DNA from: Halalkalicoccus paucihalophilus
GTDB taxonomy: Archaea > Halobacteriota > Halobacteria > Halobacteriales > Halalkalicoccaceae
Assembly: GCF_001593955.1 (NCBI RefSeq)
Contig: NZ_LTAZ01000013.1
Span: 62,001 to 126,000 of the forward strand
Length of the DNA: 64,000 bases
Direction: 5' to 3'
Each line of letters starts with the position of its first letter. The first letter of the stretch is position 1. This document shows positions 1 through 8,200 of the stretch, one piece after another. A program made the position numbers and the translations under genes. The notes under the pieces were generated by a model that was given only the letters and a program-made list of their open reading frames with translations, was not told the origin of the DNA and searched no databases.

Positions 1-1
1 C

Positions 2-997
2 CTCAATATCGATGTCTACGATGAATTAATTGAAGATCCCGAACAGACCAAGCAGACTCTCTCGGATCTCTCGCGTGAAAAGCAGATTGTTACTGTCTGT
101 GCTGCGGGTATTGTCTCACAGACTGCGACGGACACCCTCCGAGAGTTGGGTTACGACGCTGTGACGCTTGCAGATGGAATGAATGGCTGGAGTCGCGTCC
201 ACCGGCACGCAGAAGTGCCAGCCGACCTCGATGGCACGCTCGTTCAGGTCGCACGGCCGGGGAAGGGCTGCCTTTCGCATATTCTTATTTCGGACGGTGA
301 AGCCGCCGTGTTCGACCCGTCACAGTATCTCGATGAGTACGAGGCGATTCTCGATACATACGACGCTGAACTCATCGGCGTTTTCGATACGCACGCCCAC
401 GCCGACCATGTCTCGGGTGGGGTGGAACTCGCTGACCGACACGGCACCCCCTATTATCTCCACTCGAAGGATGCACTCGCAATCGACGCGACGCCGCTTG
501 AAGATGGGCAGATCGTGACAGTCGGCCAGGTCGCTCTTGAGGTCATCCATACGCCGGGGCACAGCGAGGGGAGTGTCTCGTTCGACATCGCCGGTGGGGC
601 GGTGATTACGGGGGACACGCTCTTTCACGAGAGCGTTGGCCGCGTCGAACTCGGCGTCGAAGCCGGCATCGAGGAGTCCGATATCGAGCAAAACGCCGCG
701 ACGCTCTACGAGAGCCTCCAGCGACTGCTGGATCGGCCGAACGATGCGGTTGTGCTACCAGCACATGACCCCGGCTCGCCTGAACCGCCGGTGACCGCGA
801 CCCTTGAGGAAGTCAAAGAACGGAACGGCGATCTCGGTCGTGACCGCCAAGAGTTTGTAACGGAGCTCGCTTCGGACATCCCGAATCATCCCCCGAATTT
901 CGAGCGGGTCAAGCGAACGAACGTTGGTCAAGAGTCGGTCCCTGCTGACGAGTTGGCCGAACTGGAACTGGGTCCCAACAATTGCGCTGCCGAATGA
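2..997 (+). CDS. Rhodanese-MBL fold hydrolase, 5' partial
   Basis: The reading frame is open from the first bases of the window, so the gene begins upstream; the TTG at 146 is internal. The first ~60 visible residues are the end of a rhodanese domain with the active-site loop C-A-A-G-I-V-S (Cys codon at 98-100). The rest is a metallo-beta-lactamase fold with the metal motif THAHADH, the downstream GDTLFHESVGR segment and the C-terminal LPAHDPG segment, as in persulfide dioxygenase/glyoxalase II relatives. Known family role: cytoplasmic sulfane-sulfur or thioester hydrolysis with two metal ions. The rhodanese fusion favours persulfide chemistry (inference). It ends 4 bases before the MFS gene, suggesting one transcript. 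Confidence 0.85.
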   Translation, partial: LNIDVYDELIEDPEQTKQTLSDLSREKQIVTVCAAGIVSQTATDTLRELGYDAVTLADGMNGWSRVHRHAEVPADLDGTLVQVARPGKGCLSHILISDGEAAVFDPSQYLDEYEAILDTYDAELIGVFDTHAHADHVSGGVELADRHGTPYYLHSKDALAIDATPLEDGQIVTVGQVALEVIHTPGHSEGSVSFDIAGGAVITGDTLFHESVGRVELGVEAGIEESDIEQNAATLYESLQRLLDRPNDAVVLPAHDPGSPEPPVTATLEEVKERNGDLGRDRQEFVTELASDIPNHPPNFERVKRTNVGQESVPADELAELELGPNNCAAE

Positions 998-1001
998 ATC
1001 T

Positions 1002-2291
1002 ATGAGTACGGGAACTGAGGTCAACCAAGGAATTCGCGAACACCTCGGGCAGTTCTCACTACACGTCCTACTGGTGTTCGCCACCGGATTGACCATTGGC
1101 TCCGAACGGACTGTCGTCCCCGTTCTAGGAGAAGATATTCTCGGAGTCGAGTCGTTCCTTGTCATCGGCTCGTTCGTCGTTTCTTTTGGCTTCGTGAAAG
1201 CGCTGCTCAACCTCTATGCTGGAAAATGGGGCGAGGAGTACGGCCGGAAACCGGTGCTTGTCCTCGGATGGGCAACGGCGCTTCCCCTCCCGATCATCCT
1301 CATTTTCGCACCCAACTGGGGCTGGATCACTGTCGGAAACATCCTGCTGGGGATCAACCAAGCGTTGACGTGGAGTATGGCGATCAATGCCAAGATCGAC
1401 CTCGCAGGCCCCGATCAACGCGGGCTCGCAGTCGGTATCGATGAAGCATTTGGCTACACTGGTGTCGCTGTCGGGGCCTGGATCACTGGTGTTATCGCTG
1501 GGCAGTGGAACCTCCGGCCCGAACCGTTCTACTTCCTCGCTGTCGTCGTCGTACTAGCGTTCCTCATTTCGATCTTCCTGATCAAGGAAACCGTCCAGTA
1601 CGCGCAGGCCGAAGGTGAGGACGATCACCACGATGCGAATCTCCCGTTCAACGAGGTGCTGAAACGTGCAACCTACGGCGATAAGACGCTGTTCGCCGCT
1701 GCGCAGGCTGGCCATATCGAGAACTTCGTCGACACACTGTTTTGGATCGCCGTTCCGCTCTATCTGGTAAACCAAGGTCTTGGCATTGCGGCAGTCGGGG
1801 TTGTGGTCGGCGTCCACAGTGCGATGTACTTCCTTCAGATTGCAACCGGTGGACTTGCTGACCGTATTGGTCGCCGCCCGCCGGTCATCTGGGGGATGTT
1901 CATCGCAGGTGCGGGTGTCCTCGGAATGATATTTGTCGAGGGATACCTCCCGTGGGCTGTGCTGGCTGCCATTTCCGGATTGGGGATGGCGTTACTGTAT
2001 CCGAACTTGATGACTGTGCCGAGCGACGCTGCCCATCCGACGTGGCGGTCGGCAGGGATGGGCGTCTACCGGATGTGGCGCGACGCCGGTTATGGGGTCG
2101 GCGCGATTCTGATCGGCCTCTCGATGGAGTTCGTGAACACCGAGGCCGCCTTCTATATGACGGCACTCCTGATGTTCATCTCCGGTGCTGTTGTCTACGT
2201 TTGGATGGAGGAGACGCATCCAGACTTCGGGACACACGAACCGCCTGCACCTGCTTCAGAGCAACTAACCCAAACAGTCTCTCGAGACTAG
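1002..2291 (+). CDS. MFS transporter
   Basis: A 429-residue membrane protein with about 12 hydrophobic segments. The inter-helix loop motifs GEEYGRKPV (after TM2) and GGLADRIGRRPPV (after TM8) are the MFS loop 2-3 signature and its pseudo-repeat, with an acidic/histidine loop (EGEDDHHDAN) in the middle. The ATG at 1002 is chosen because it follows the upstream stop by 4 bases; an in-frame extension to 924 would overlap the preceding gene. Substrate is not readable from sequence; co-transcription with a rhodanese/MBL enzyme makes a sulfur compound or a thiol-stress product possible, which is inference only. Confidence 0.85.
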   Translation: MSTGTEVNQGIREHLGQFSLHVLLVFATGLTIGSERTVVPVLGEDILGVESFLVIGSFVVSFGFVKALLNLYAGKWGEEYGRKPVLVLGWATALPLPIILIFAPNWGWITVGNILLGINQALTWSMAINAKIDLAGPDQRGLAVGIDEAFGYTGVAVGAWITGVIAGQWNLRPEPFYFLAVVVVLAFLISIFLIKETVQYAQAEGEDDHHDANLPFNEVLKRATYGDKTLFAAAQAGHIENFVDTLFWIAVPLYLVNQGLGIAAVGVVVGVHSAMYFLQIATGGLADRIGRRPPVIWGMFIAGAGVLGMIFVEGYLPWAVLAAISGLGMALLYPNLMTVPSDAAHPTWRSAGMGVYRMWRDAGYGVGAILIGLSMEFVNTEAAFYMTALLMFISGAVVYVWMEETHPDFGTHEPPAPASEQLTQTVSRD

Positions 2292-2545
2292 GCCAGCAGA
2301 ACGTTCTTTCTAAGGATTACCAATGTTCTCTTGAATTCGATACGGAAAACTAGAGGCTTACTATCTGCTGAATATGCGCTGTGTATTCAGCACGACTCCT
2401 GAGACTCAGTAGTGATTTAGGGTTTTGACAAGGCTACTAATTTCATGGAGCGCTAACGAAGCGGATACCGGCACGGATCGAACGCTCCGTTATTCGATTC
2501 GTTAAAGCAGACTGATGCTCGATGTACTATCTGTACCTGAGTGAG

Positions 2546-3205
2546 ATGAGCGATCCATTTACGGTCGAGTCGAGAGACGACCCACACCAGGGACAGCCAC
2601 TCGCAACTGCGGGTGCGCCGCCGGAAGCGGCAGACGCAGTTGTCATACTGCTTCACGGTCGTAGTTCGACAGCGAAGAATATCCTTCGACTCGCCGACGA
2701 ATTCTACCACCATGGGGTGATGTATCTCGCCCCGCAGGCAGCCCGGCGCATGTGGTATCCTCGATCGGGCTATGCACCGTTTGAAGATAACGAACCGTGG
2801 TTCTCATCCGCGCTTGACCGCATTTCGAAGGCGCTCAACGTGGCCGCCGCCGCTGGCGTCCCGCCCGAACGCACGCTTTTGCTCGGCTTTTCACAAGGCG
2901 GCTGTCTTGCCAGCGAGTTCGTTGCACGAAACCCCCGCCGCTACGGCGGACTCGTGGTACTGTCGGGAAGCTTGCTCGGCCCAGAAGTGAGAGAGGAGTA
3001 TGCCGGCTCCATCGATGGTACACCGGTCTTTCTTGGGTGCAGCAGTGACGACCCCTACATCACCGCCGCTCGTCTTCACGAGACAGCACGCGTGTTTGAA
3101 CGGCTTGATGGTGAGGTGACGAGCCGACTCTACAAGGGATTAGGGCACGCTATCAACGACGATGAAATCCAGACGATCGATACATTCGTCGACCAACTCG
3201 TCTGA
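2546..3205 (+). CDS. MhqD-like alpha/beta hydrolase (carboxylesterase)
   Basis: A 219-residue phospholipase/carboxylesterase-family alpha/beta hydrolase. Oxyanion region VILLHGRSS near residue 35, nucleophile elbow LLGFSQGG (Ser of GFSQG), Asp in CSSDDPYI and catalytic His in GLGHAIND fit the Ser-Asp-His triad. In Bacillus the related MhqD accompanies the dioxygenase MhqO in quinone detoxification. ATG 2546 is chosen over the codon at 2522 because the paralogue at 26328 begins at exactly this residue. The central part is nearly identical to that paralogue, which is frameshifted, so this is the intact copy. Cytoplasmic; substrate unknown. Confidence 0.85.
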   Translation: MSDPFTVESRDDPHQGQPLATAGAPPEAADAVVILLHGRSSTAKNILRLADEFYHHGVMYLAPQAARRMWYPRSGYAPFEDNEPWFSSALDRISKALNVAAAAGVPPERTLLLGFSQGGCLASEFVARNPRRYGGLVVLSGSLLGPEVREEYAGSIDGTPVFLGCSSDDPYITAARLHETARVFERLDGEVTSRLYKGLGHAINDDEIQTIDTFVDQLV

Positions 3206-3411
3206 GTAGCGGGCACGAAGGTGTTGAGATCGTCCTAGACACGGAGCGGTAGTACCGATCGTGAACTCCTCAATTTTGCCCAGTTTAACGACCCTATCGA
3301 GGATGAGTGAGAGAGATCAACAGTAGCTTGAGTTATGAAACGATCTGGACGTAAAGCGAAAAAAATCTCCGGCGATACGCTGATTTACTGGTCCGTAGTA
3401 GTTCGTGTATA

Positions 3412-3545
3412 CCAATCGAGGACAACGACGAACTTCGGCGGATTCTCGGCTACAGCCGAGTGGAAGTCATCGGTGCATCGACGTCCTACGAGAAGACAGC
3501 ACACATCCTACCAGCGTACCTTCAGCGGCATGGCTACGAAATCAC
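3412..3545 (+). pseudogene. Fragment of CoA-binding-domain protein
   Basis: Translation gives PIEDNDELRRILGYSRVEV followed by IGASTSYEKTAHILPAYLQR, matching the N-terminal Rossmann start of YccU-type CoA-binding proteins (hydrophobic strand, GxS loop, then PxYLQRHGY). There is no start codon in place and the similarity stops at about 3545, just before the small zinc-protein gene on the other strand. A truncated relic. The remainder of 3206-3560 holds no gene I can recognise. Confidence 0.5.
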
Positions 3546-3560
3546 TAACCAAGGAGCAGT

Positions 3561-3701
3561 TCAGCGGCCAGTTGCTTTCCCGTTTTTGATCGCTGTCGCA
3601 CTCAGACAGTTGGGACAGCCATAGAGCGTCCCGTCGTTGTCAGCGAAGACGCGGTGGAAATCGGCAGTTACGTGCTGGCCACATTCGTCGCACTGAGGCA
3701 T
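3561..3701 (-). CDS. Small CxxC zinc-ribbon protein, copy 1 (DUF7563-like)
   Basis: A 46-residue protein, MPQCDECGQHVTADFHRVFA at the start and GCPNCLSATAIKN near the end. Two CxxC knuckles (CDEC and CPNC) separated by about 22 residues form a four-Cys zinc ribbon. Such tiny proteins are common in haloarchaea; the DUF7563 assignment is from memory and tentative. Near-identical copies lie at 18775-18915 and, in altered form, at 11196-11333. Function unknown; nucleic-acid or protein binding is plausible. Confidence 0.75.
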   Translation of the reverse strand: MPQCDECGQHVTADFHRVFADNDGTLYGCPNCLSATAIKNGKATGR

Positions 3702-3870
3702 ACTCGCTTATTGTGTAGAATAGTTATTGATATGGGGTCGATATACGTAAGATGCAACAGTAGAGTAGGGAGTGGTGCATCCTGCAGAGGATCCACCGAG
3801 CCGTGCAGCGGTCGGTTCGGCTACGCTAGCAGCGAGTACCGCCCGAACAGAACCAGACGGTGTATCGATT

Positions 3871-3912
3871 CTTGTGCAACAGTCCCGACTGGAGAGCCAC
3901 GATGTTGCACAA
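3871..3912. repeat. TTGTGCAAC stem-loop, copy 1
   Basis: CTTGTGCAAC at 3871-3880 is the exact reverse complement of GTTGCACAAG at 3903-3912, separated by 22 bases. The same stem with a 22-26 base spacer occurs at 4824, 35735, 36649 and 57714. Confidence 0.8.
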
Positions 3913-4066
3913 GGCAATGTCTGACTGGTTACATCGTGTGTGGCGTACAATTACGATTAGTACATAACTCCGAGATACTGCTTGGGCCGGTTTTCAATGG
4001 GAACCCTATGAAACGCAGCTACAGTGGGAGTTCCACTACAATCCGTAGTTGGCGGAGCGGTCCGTC

Positions 4067-4234
4067 TTAGAGGTCGCGGGGCTGAACGGTCTTGCGGTCG
4101 TTGTCAGCTGCTCGCTGGGCTGCCGCCTCGAGGAGCTCCTCGACTTCCTCGTCGAGTGCGTCGTAGAAATCCGACGATACATTATGATCAGTGAGCGTCT
4201 CCTTGACTGCCGATTGAACGATGAGATCTGCCAT
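4067..4234 (-). CDS. DUF1931-like histone-fold small protein
   Basis: A 55-residue acidic protein beginning MADLIVQSAVKETLTDHNVS and ending AADNDRKTVQPRDL. The helix-rich pattern and terminal TVQPRDL resemble the single histone-fold unit of DUF1931-type haloarchaeal proteins, in which a final Arg-Asp loop caps the fold. DNA binding is known for histone folds in general but not shown here. The ATG at 4234 is the only start that preserves the MADLIV opening. No operon partner is visible. Confidence 0.7.
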   Translation of the reverse strand: MADLIVQSAVKETLTDHNVSSDFYDALDEEVEELLEAAAQRAADNDRKTVQPRDL

Positions 4235-4309
4235 CAGCTATCGTTACAGAGGGTGCTCTTGTATGTTTTCTGTTTGGACTGTGAGACACCAGTGTGCTGA
4301 TGACGCGCT

Positions 4310-4400
4310 AGAGATGCTCGGTGTATAGTCAATCGAACGCGCTTCCTCCCGCCTTTAGACGCGGGTTTCCGCGCTGTGGTATCTATAAGCCAGGGACGAG
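4310..4400. mobile_element. Possible IS200/IS605-type end remnant
   Basis: CCCGC-CTTTAGAC-GCGGG (about 4347-4365) has the hairpin with a CTTTAG loop seen at other tnpB-element ends in this window (33391, 43045, 51798). No transposase remains attached. Confidence 0.35.
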
Positions 4401-4478
4401 CCGTTTCTGATCGCTTGAATGGATCGACCCCATAGACGACGTCCCCTGACTCATAAATAGGAGACGAGGGTGACCCAG

Positions 4479-4787
4479 TCACGAGGCGTTCGTATCGGTA
4501 TTATCGTCTGATTCGACGCTTGGATGTGGCTCAGTCGGTGCATGTGCTTCCCAATCAGCTTTCTCTTCTACTCCGAGTTGCTCGTTGAAGAGTTGGGTTG
4601 CACGCTCATAGTCCGCTGAGTGCTGCAAGCGATTGGAGTCGCTCGTCAGTGCCCAGTAGGTGGATTTGTGTTCGACGAAATCGCGGGATTTGAGTCGAGT
4701 CAGCGCTGTGCTTACCGTATCCGGTTCGAGATCGAGTTGTCTGGCGATCTCTGTGGCCTTAAACGCTCGATCTGTTAGGAGGGTTGA
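4479..4787 (-). pseudogene. 5'-truncated winged-helix regulator
   Basis: The frame reads STLLTDRAFKATEIARQLDL then EPDTVSTALTRLKSRDFVEH and a tail rich in acidic residues, ending at the stop at 4479-4481. This is the helix-turn-helix of a MarR-like/ArsR-like wHTH protein. The frame opens directly after an in-frame stop at about 4790 and has no start codon, so the N-terminus is lost. The break lies 35 bases from the stem-loop at 4824. Confidence 0.55.
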
Positions 4788-4823
4788 CTATGAAGGCGTT
4801 GATGGGAATTGACTGGTAGATAG

Positions 4824-4868
4824 CCTTGTGCAACTTTCGAGTGTGTCAAGAGGATTTGTTGCACAAGG
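4824..4868. repeat. TTGTGCAAC stem-loop, copy 2
   Basis: Perfect 11-bp inverted repeat CCTTGTGCAAC (4824-4834) and GTTGCACAAGG (4858-4868) with a 23-base loop. Directly followed by the composite repeat that starts at 4869. Confidence 0.85.
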
Positions 4869-5230
4869 TACTGTCTGACTAATCACTCCGTGGTGTGATA
4901 TGCGTCCGAAGGTAGAACCTACAAAACCGTTTCTACTACCGACACTACTACTATACTATTCTAGATTTGTTCTAGTTGTAACTAAAAAAGGAGAGCGTGC
5001 GTAGGGTGGTTGGTTCGAACTATGAGCCTTCCTCTTAGTCCGTTGTTAGGACATCACGCTTCCTTCGGGGGCTTGCTCACTTGCTCCATCACAACAATCG
5101 TGATACCGGTCAGCTGCCTCCTCATCGATGACGATGAGTTTCTTCCCACGACGTTTCGTCTGCTCAATCTCGTCTGTCCCGAGTTTTGCGAGGAAGTCCA
5201 TAACACGGGCCACAGTTTGGGTGTGCTAGA
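4869..5230. repeat. Composite dispersed repeat, copy 1
   Basis: Blocks such as GTGGTGTGATATG, GTCCGAAGGTAGAAC, CGTTGTTAGGACATCACGCT and GATGACGATGAGTTTCTTCC recur in the same order at 22500-22870; the first blocks also appear near 12885 and 19160, the last near 27290. The minus-strand coding fragment at 5046-5228 is part of the repeat. Confidence 0.75.
5046..5228 (-). pseudogene. C-terminal fragment of a regulator-like protein, copy 1
   Basis: Minus-strand translation reads TQTVARVMDFLAKLGTDEIE then QTKRRGKKLIVIDEEAADR, ending at a TAA at 5046-5048; upstream it is closed by an in-frame TAG. The same peptide is encoded at 22740-22925 and 27284-27470 with different lesions. The basic KRRGKK stretch followed by an acidic tail is all that can be said; the family is not recognised. 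Confidence 0.45.
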
Positions 5231-5294
5231 GCAGAACTCGTATCGAAATGAACGCAACGAAATAAATCAAAATCCCCGTCTGAGGTAGTAGTCT

Positions 5295-8200
5295 TTACCC
5301 GTTATTTGTGAACTCCGTAGTCGAACCGCTAGACCACTCAAGAGTGATCATTCCCTCCTCCATCGTCATGTCCTCAACGAGCGGACCGAGGTTCTCGGGT
5401 TCGTCCATTTCGGGAGTTTCGACCATTAGATCGGTCTCTACAAAGACGTTTAGTTGCTCTCCATCCAATGGGGGAGAAGTCATCTCAGAGAGAGACTCAT
5501 CGACGTCGATCTCATCAGGATCCTCAGACGCATCAATATCGACGCCCTCTTCGACGGCCTCAACTGGTTCGATGATCTCCGCGTTGACGACCTCAATGGT
5601 CGTATCGCTCAGCATCTCGACGAGGTTGGCGGGTTCCATATCGCTCGGCTGATGGACCGTAGCGTTGAGCCGGCCATTGTCCTCGTCGGCGTGGAAGACG
5701 ACCTGCATGTCGGGATCGGCAAGATCAGGGATCGACGCGTCTTCGAGCGGCTCGGCGAAGCAATGTAGGGCCATTGATCCGGCCGGTCCCATGTCGCTGT
5801 CGGGGACGATAATCGCGGTATCCTCGCCCTCGGAGTCGGTCATGTCTGTTCGACCAACGATCCAGCCAGGCCGCTCTTCGATAGGTACCCCATTGGCACG
5901 GTCAGGCAATGGATGACATCGGTTGGCAAATTTCTGTGGCTGATCGCGAACACGGAAGATTCCCCAGAGGCCAGCCTCGAGTTGACGACGCTGAAGTGTC
6001 TCTTGGTAGATGAAGTCGCCCGTGCTTTGAGCAAGACCACCTGCCCCCCCGAGCATGTCGAACCGAAGACCGAGTCCGACGCCGAAGCGGTCGTCGACCC
6101 CGATGGTCGGTGATCCTTCGATAGGCGGATTGGCTAGTACTTCACCTGGCGGGTTTCGCTCTGGACCGACGAACCGTGGCCACTGATGATCCGAGAGGTG
6201 AAATCGCATGCCACGGGATTTTCCGGTCGATGTCTGGACTTGAAACGCAACTGGATCGCCTTGGAACGCATTCAACACGGGGGTCGCGGGGTCGCCATGG
6301 ACCTCGGAGTTGAACACGAGATGCTGTTCGTCGCTATTGCGCTCGAAACGTCGAATGAACGGCTCTGCACGGTTGTTGATCGCTCCATAGCCCTGATCCT
6401 CAGCATCACCGATCTGATTGCACGGGGCATCAGGATCCTGATCAGGATCATCGGGATTCACCGGAACAACGCAGTTATCTGGATCCTCCCGGTTGATGAT
6501 ATAGCGACCGCTGCTAAACGAGAGGGTAAACTCGCGGAAGTCCGAGGTTGGCTGGACGGTAGTGTCTCCAGTCTGATTCCCAGTGGCTCCACCGGTAGCG
6601 TTTCCGGGCGTCTTGATCATTGCATCAGGGAGAGATGCTGCCGGCGTGCCATCAGAGCCATCCGAGTACGGTTCGGCAGTGCGCGGCGAAAGCCACTCGG
6701 TGTCCGCAGGGCTGACGATAAGCGTGCCGAACGAGCCGTGGTGGCGGTTGCTCCGGACGTCCGCCATGTCCCAGAGTACACAGTTATCTAGCAGTTCGTC
6801 AGCGAACCATCTGTAGGTGATCGAATCGCCCGGTTCGATCGTCTGATCGAAGTTGAACCCGACCGTTGCCCCATCCGATCCGTTGATGTCATAGGTAATC
6901 CGCTGGGGGTGCAAGGAGATACGTTTCGAACGATCCCAATCGCGAGTGATCCGCATCTGGGGGTGGTCGTGGTCCCCGTCGAACTCGTCGAGATCGTTGG
7001 TAAGTTCGACCTCAATGCATTCGCCTTGGTTCGCCCGCAAGACAAGCGGCGTCGGTGGCCGGCGCCCGCATTTGATATCCTCGACATGTTCATCGAGCGC
7101 GAAGATGATCCCGTGGGGATCGTGATCACCGTACTCGTTGAATTTGATATCTGAATTGAATGCTGTGACCTTGTACTTGCGCACAGGCGCATCCATTTCA
7201 CATGGTTCACCTGGATCCGGCGCCTTCGGAGGTATCTCACCAACGTTCTTGTTTTGGCGGAATTGTTTGTCCGCTGGGAAGTCCCGATCGGCGCCCTTGG
7301 GATAGATCAACCGCCACTTCTGGCCCAGTTCCTTCCACCGATCGGTGAACCCGGCCCAGTGACCCATCTCGCGGAGCTCTTCTTTCGTGATCCGTTCGTC
7401 TGGCACGCCTTGATCGGGGAGCGGTTGCAGATGATCGACTTTCGCATCGAAGAGGCGATGCATCCCCCACATTCCGGTCCAGAGGTCGTCGTCGATAGCC
7501 GACCCGAAGAGGTGGTCATGGACCGGAAGGTCACTCGGGTTGTGCAGCATCTCGAAGTTCTCCTGTTCGGCGAGATCCAACTCGAAGGTGAACACCTCGG
7601 AGGTGCCGATGACCTGTGAGACAGTGAACTCGGGGTTCAAGTTTCGCGCGTTGAACCGGTGCATGTGGTGGAAGAAGTCGTGCTGTTCCTCGTAGGCACC
7701 TTGGAACAGCCGAATCCTGACCGTGTCCTCAGGGTATGTCTCAAGGACAGGTGTCTCGGGGTCACCGTGAACGGATGAACTGTGGACGTATGCTGGATCG
7801 GGATCGTTGCGGTTGTAGTATGGGGAGTTGCGGTAGTTGATCGCCATCGTCCCCTGGTTTTCATTGTGCTGTTCCTGATTGGTGATGAAATCACCGTCCC
7901 GATCACGGAGTTGCGCGAAGTCATGGTAGTGCAGGCACTGCTCGCGGAAGTCTTCGCCATCGGGTCGTTCGATAATCGCCTGCGCGCCGGCCTTGATCTT
8001 GTTTCCGGTGTAGGGATCACGCCAGACTGAGCCTTCAGGTTCGACGATGAGGCCTGCGAACGAACCGTTCATCACGTCGTCGATGCCCGAGATATGGTCG
8101 TGGAAGAAAATCGGGCCTTCTTCGTCGGCGTACCAGCGGTAGGTGCGTTTTTCACCAGCAGGAGTCTGCTGATCGTAGTTGTATCCGGTCGCAAGCGAAT

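Larger units (their letters stand above)
3561..3960. repeat. Long dispersed repeat, copy 1 (zinc-protein gene plus flank)
   Basis: The zinc-ribbon gene and about 250 bases beyond its 5' end recur, with substitutions, at 18775-19190. Shared blocks include CTCGCTTATTGTGTAG, GGGTCGATATACGT and AGCGAGTACCGCCCGAACG. The copy carries an intact TTGTGCAAC stem-loop (3871-3912), which is degenerate in the other copy. No gene is recognisable between 3702 and 4066. Confidence 0.7.

Noticed and set aside
3654-4070. 138-codon plus-strand frame near the zinc-protein gene
   Set aside because: Antisense and flank of a repeat; low-complexity Arg/Ser/Cys translation without family resemblance.
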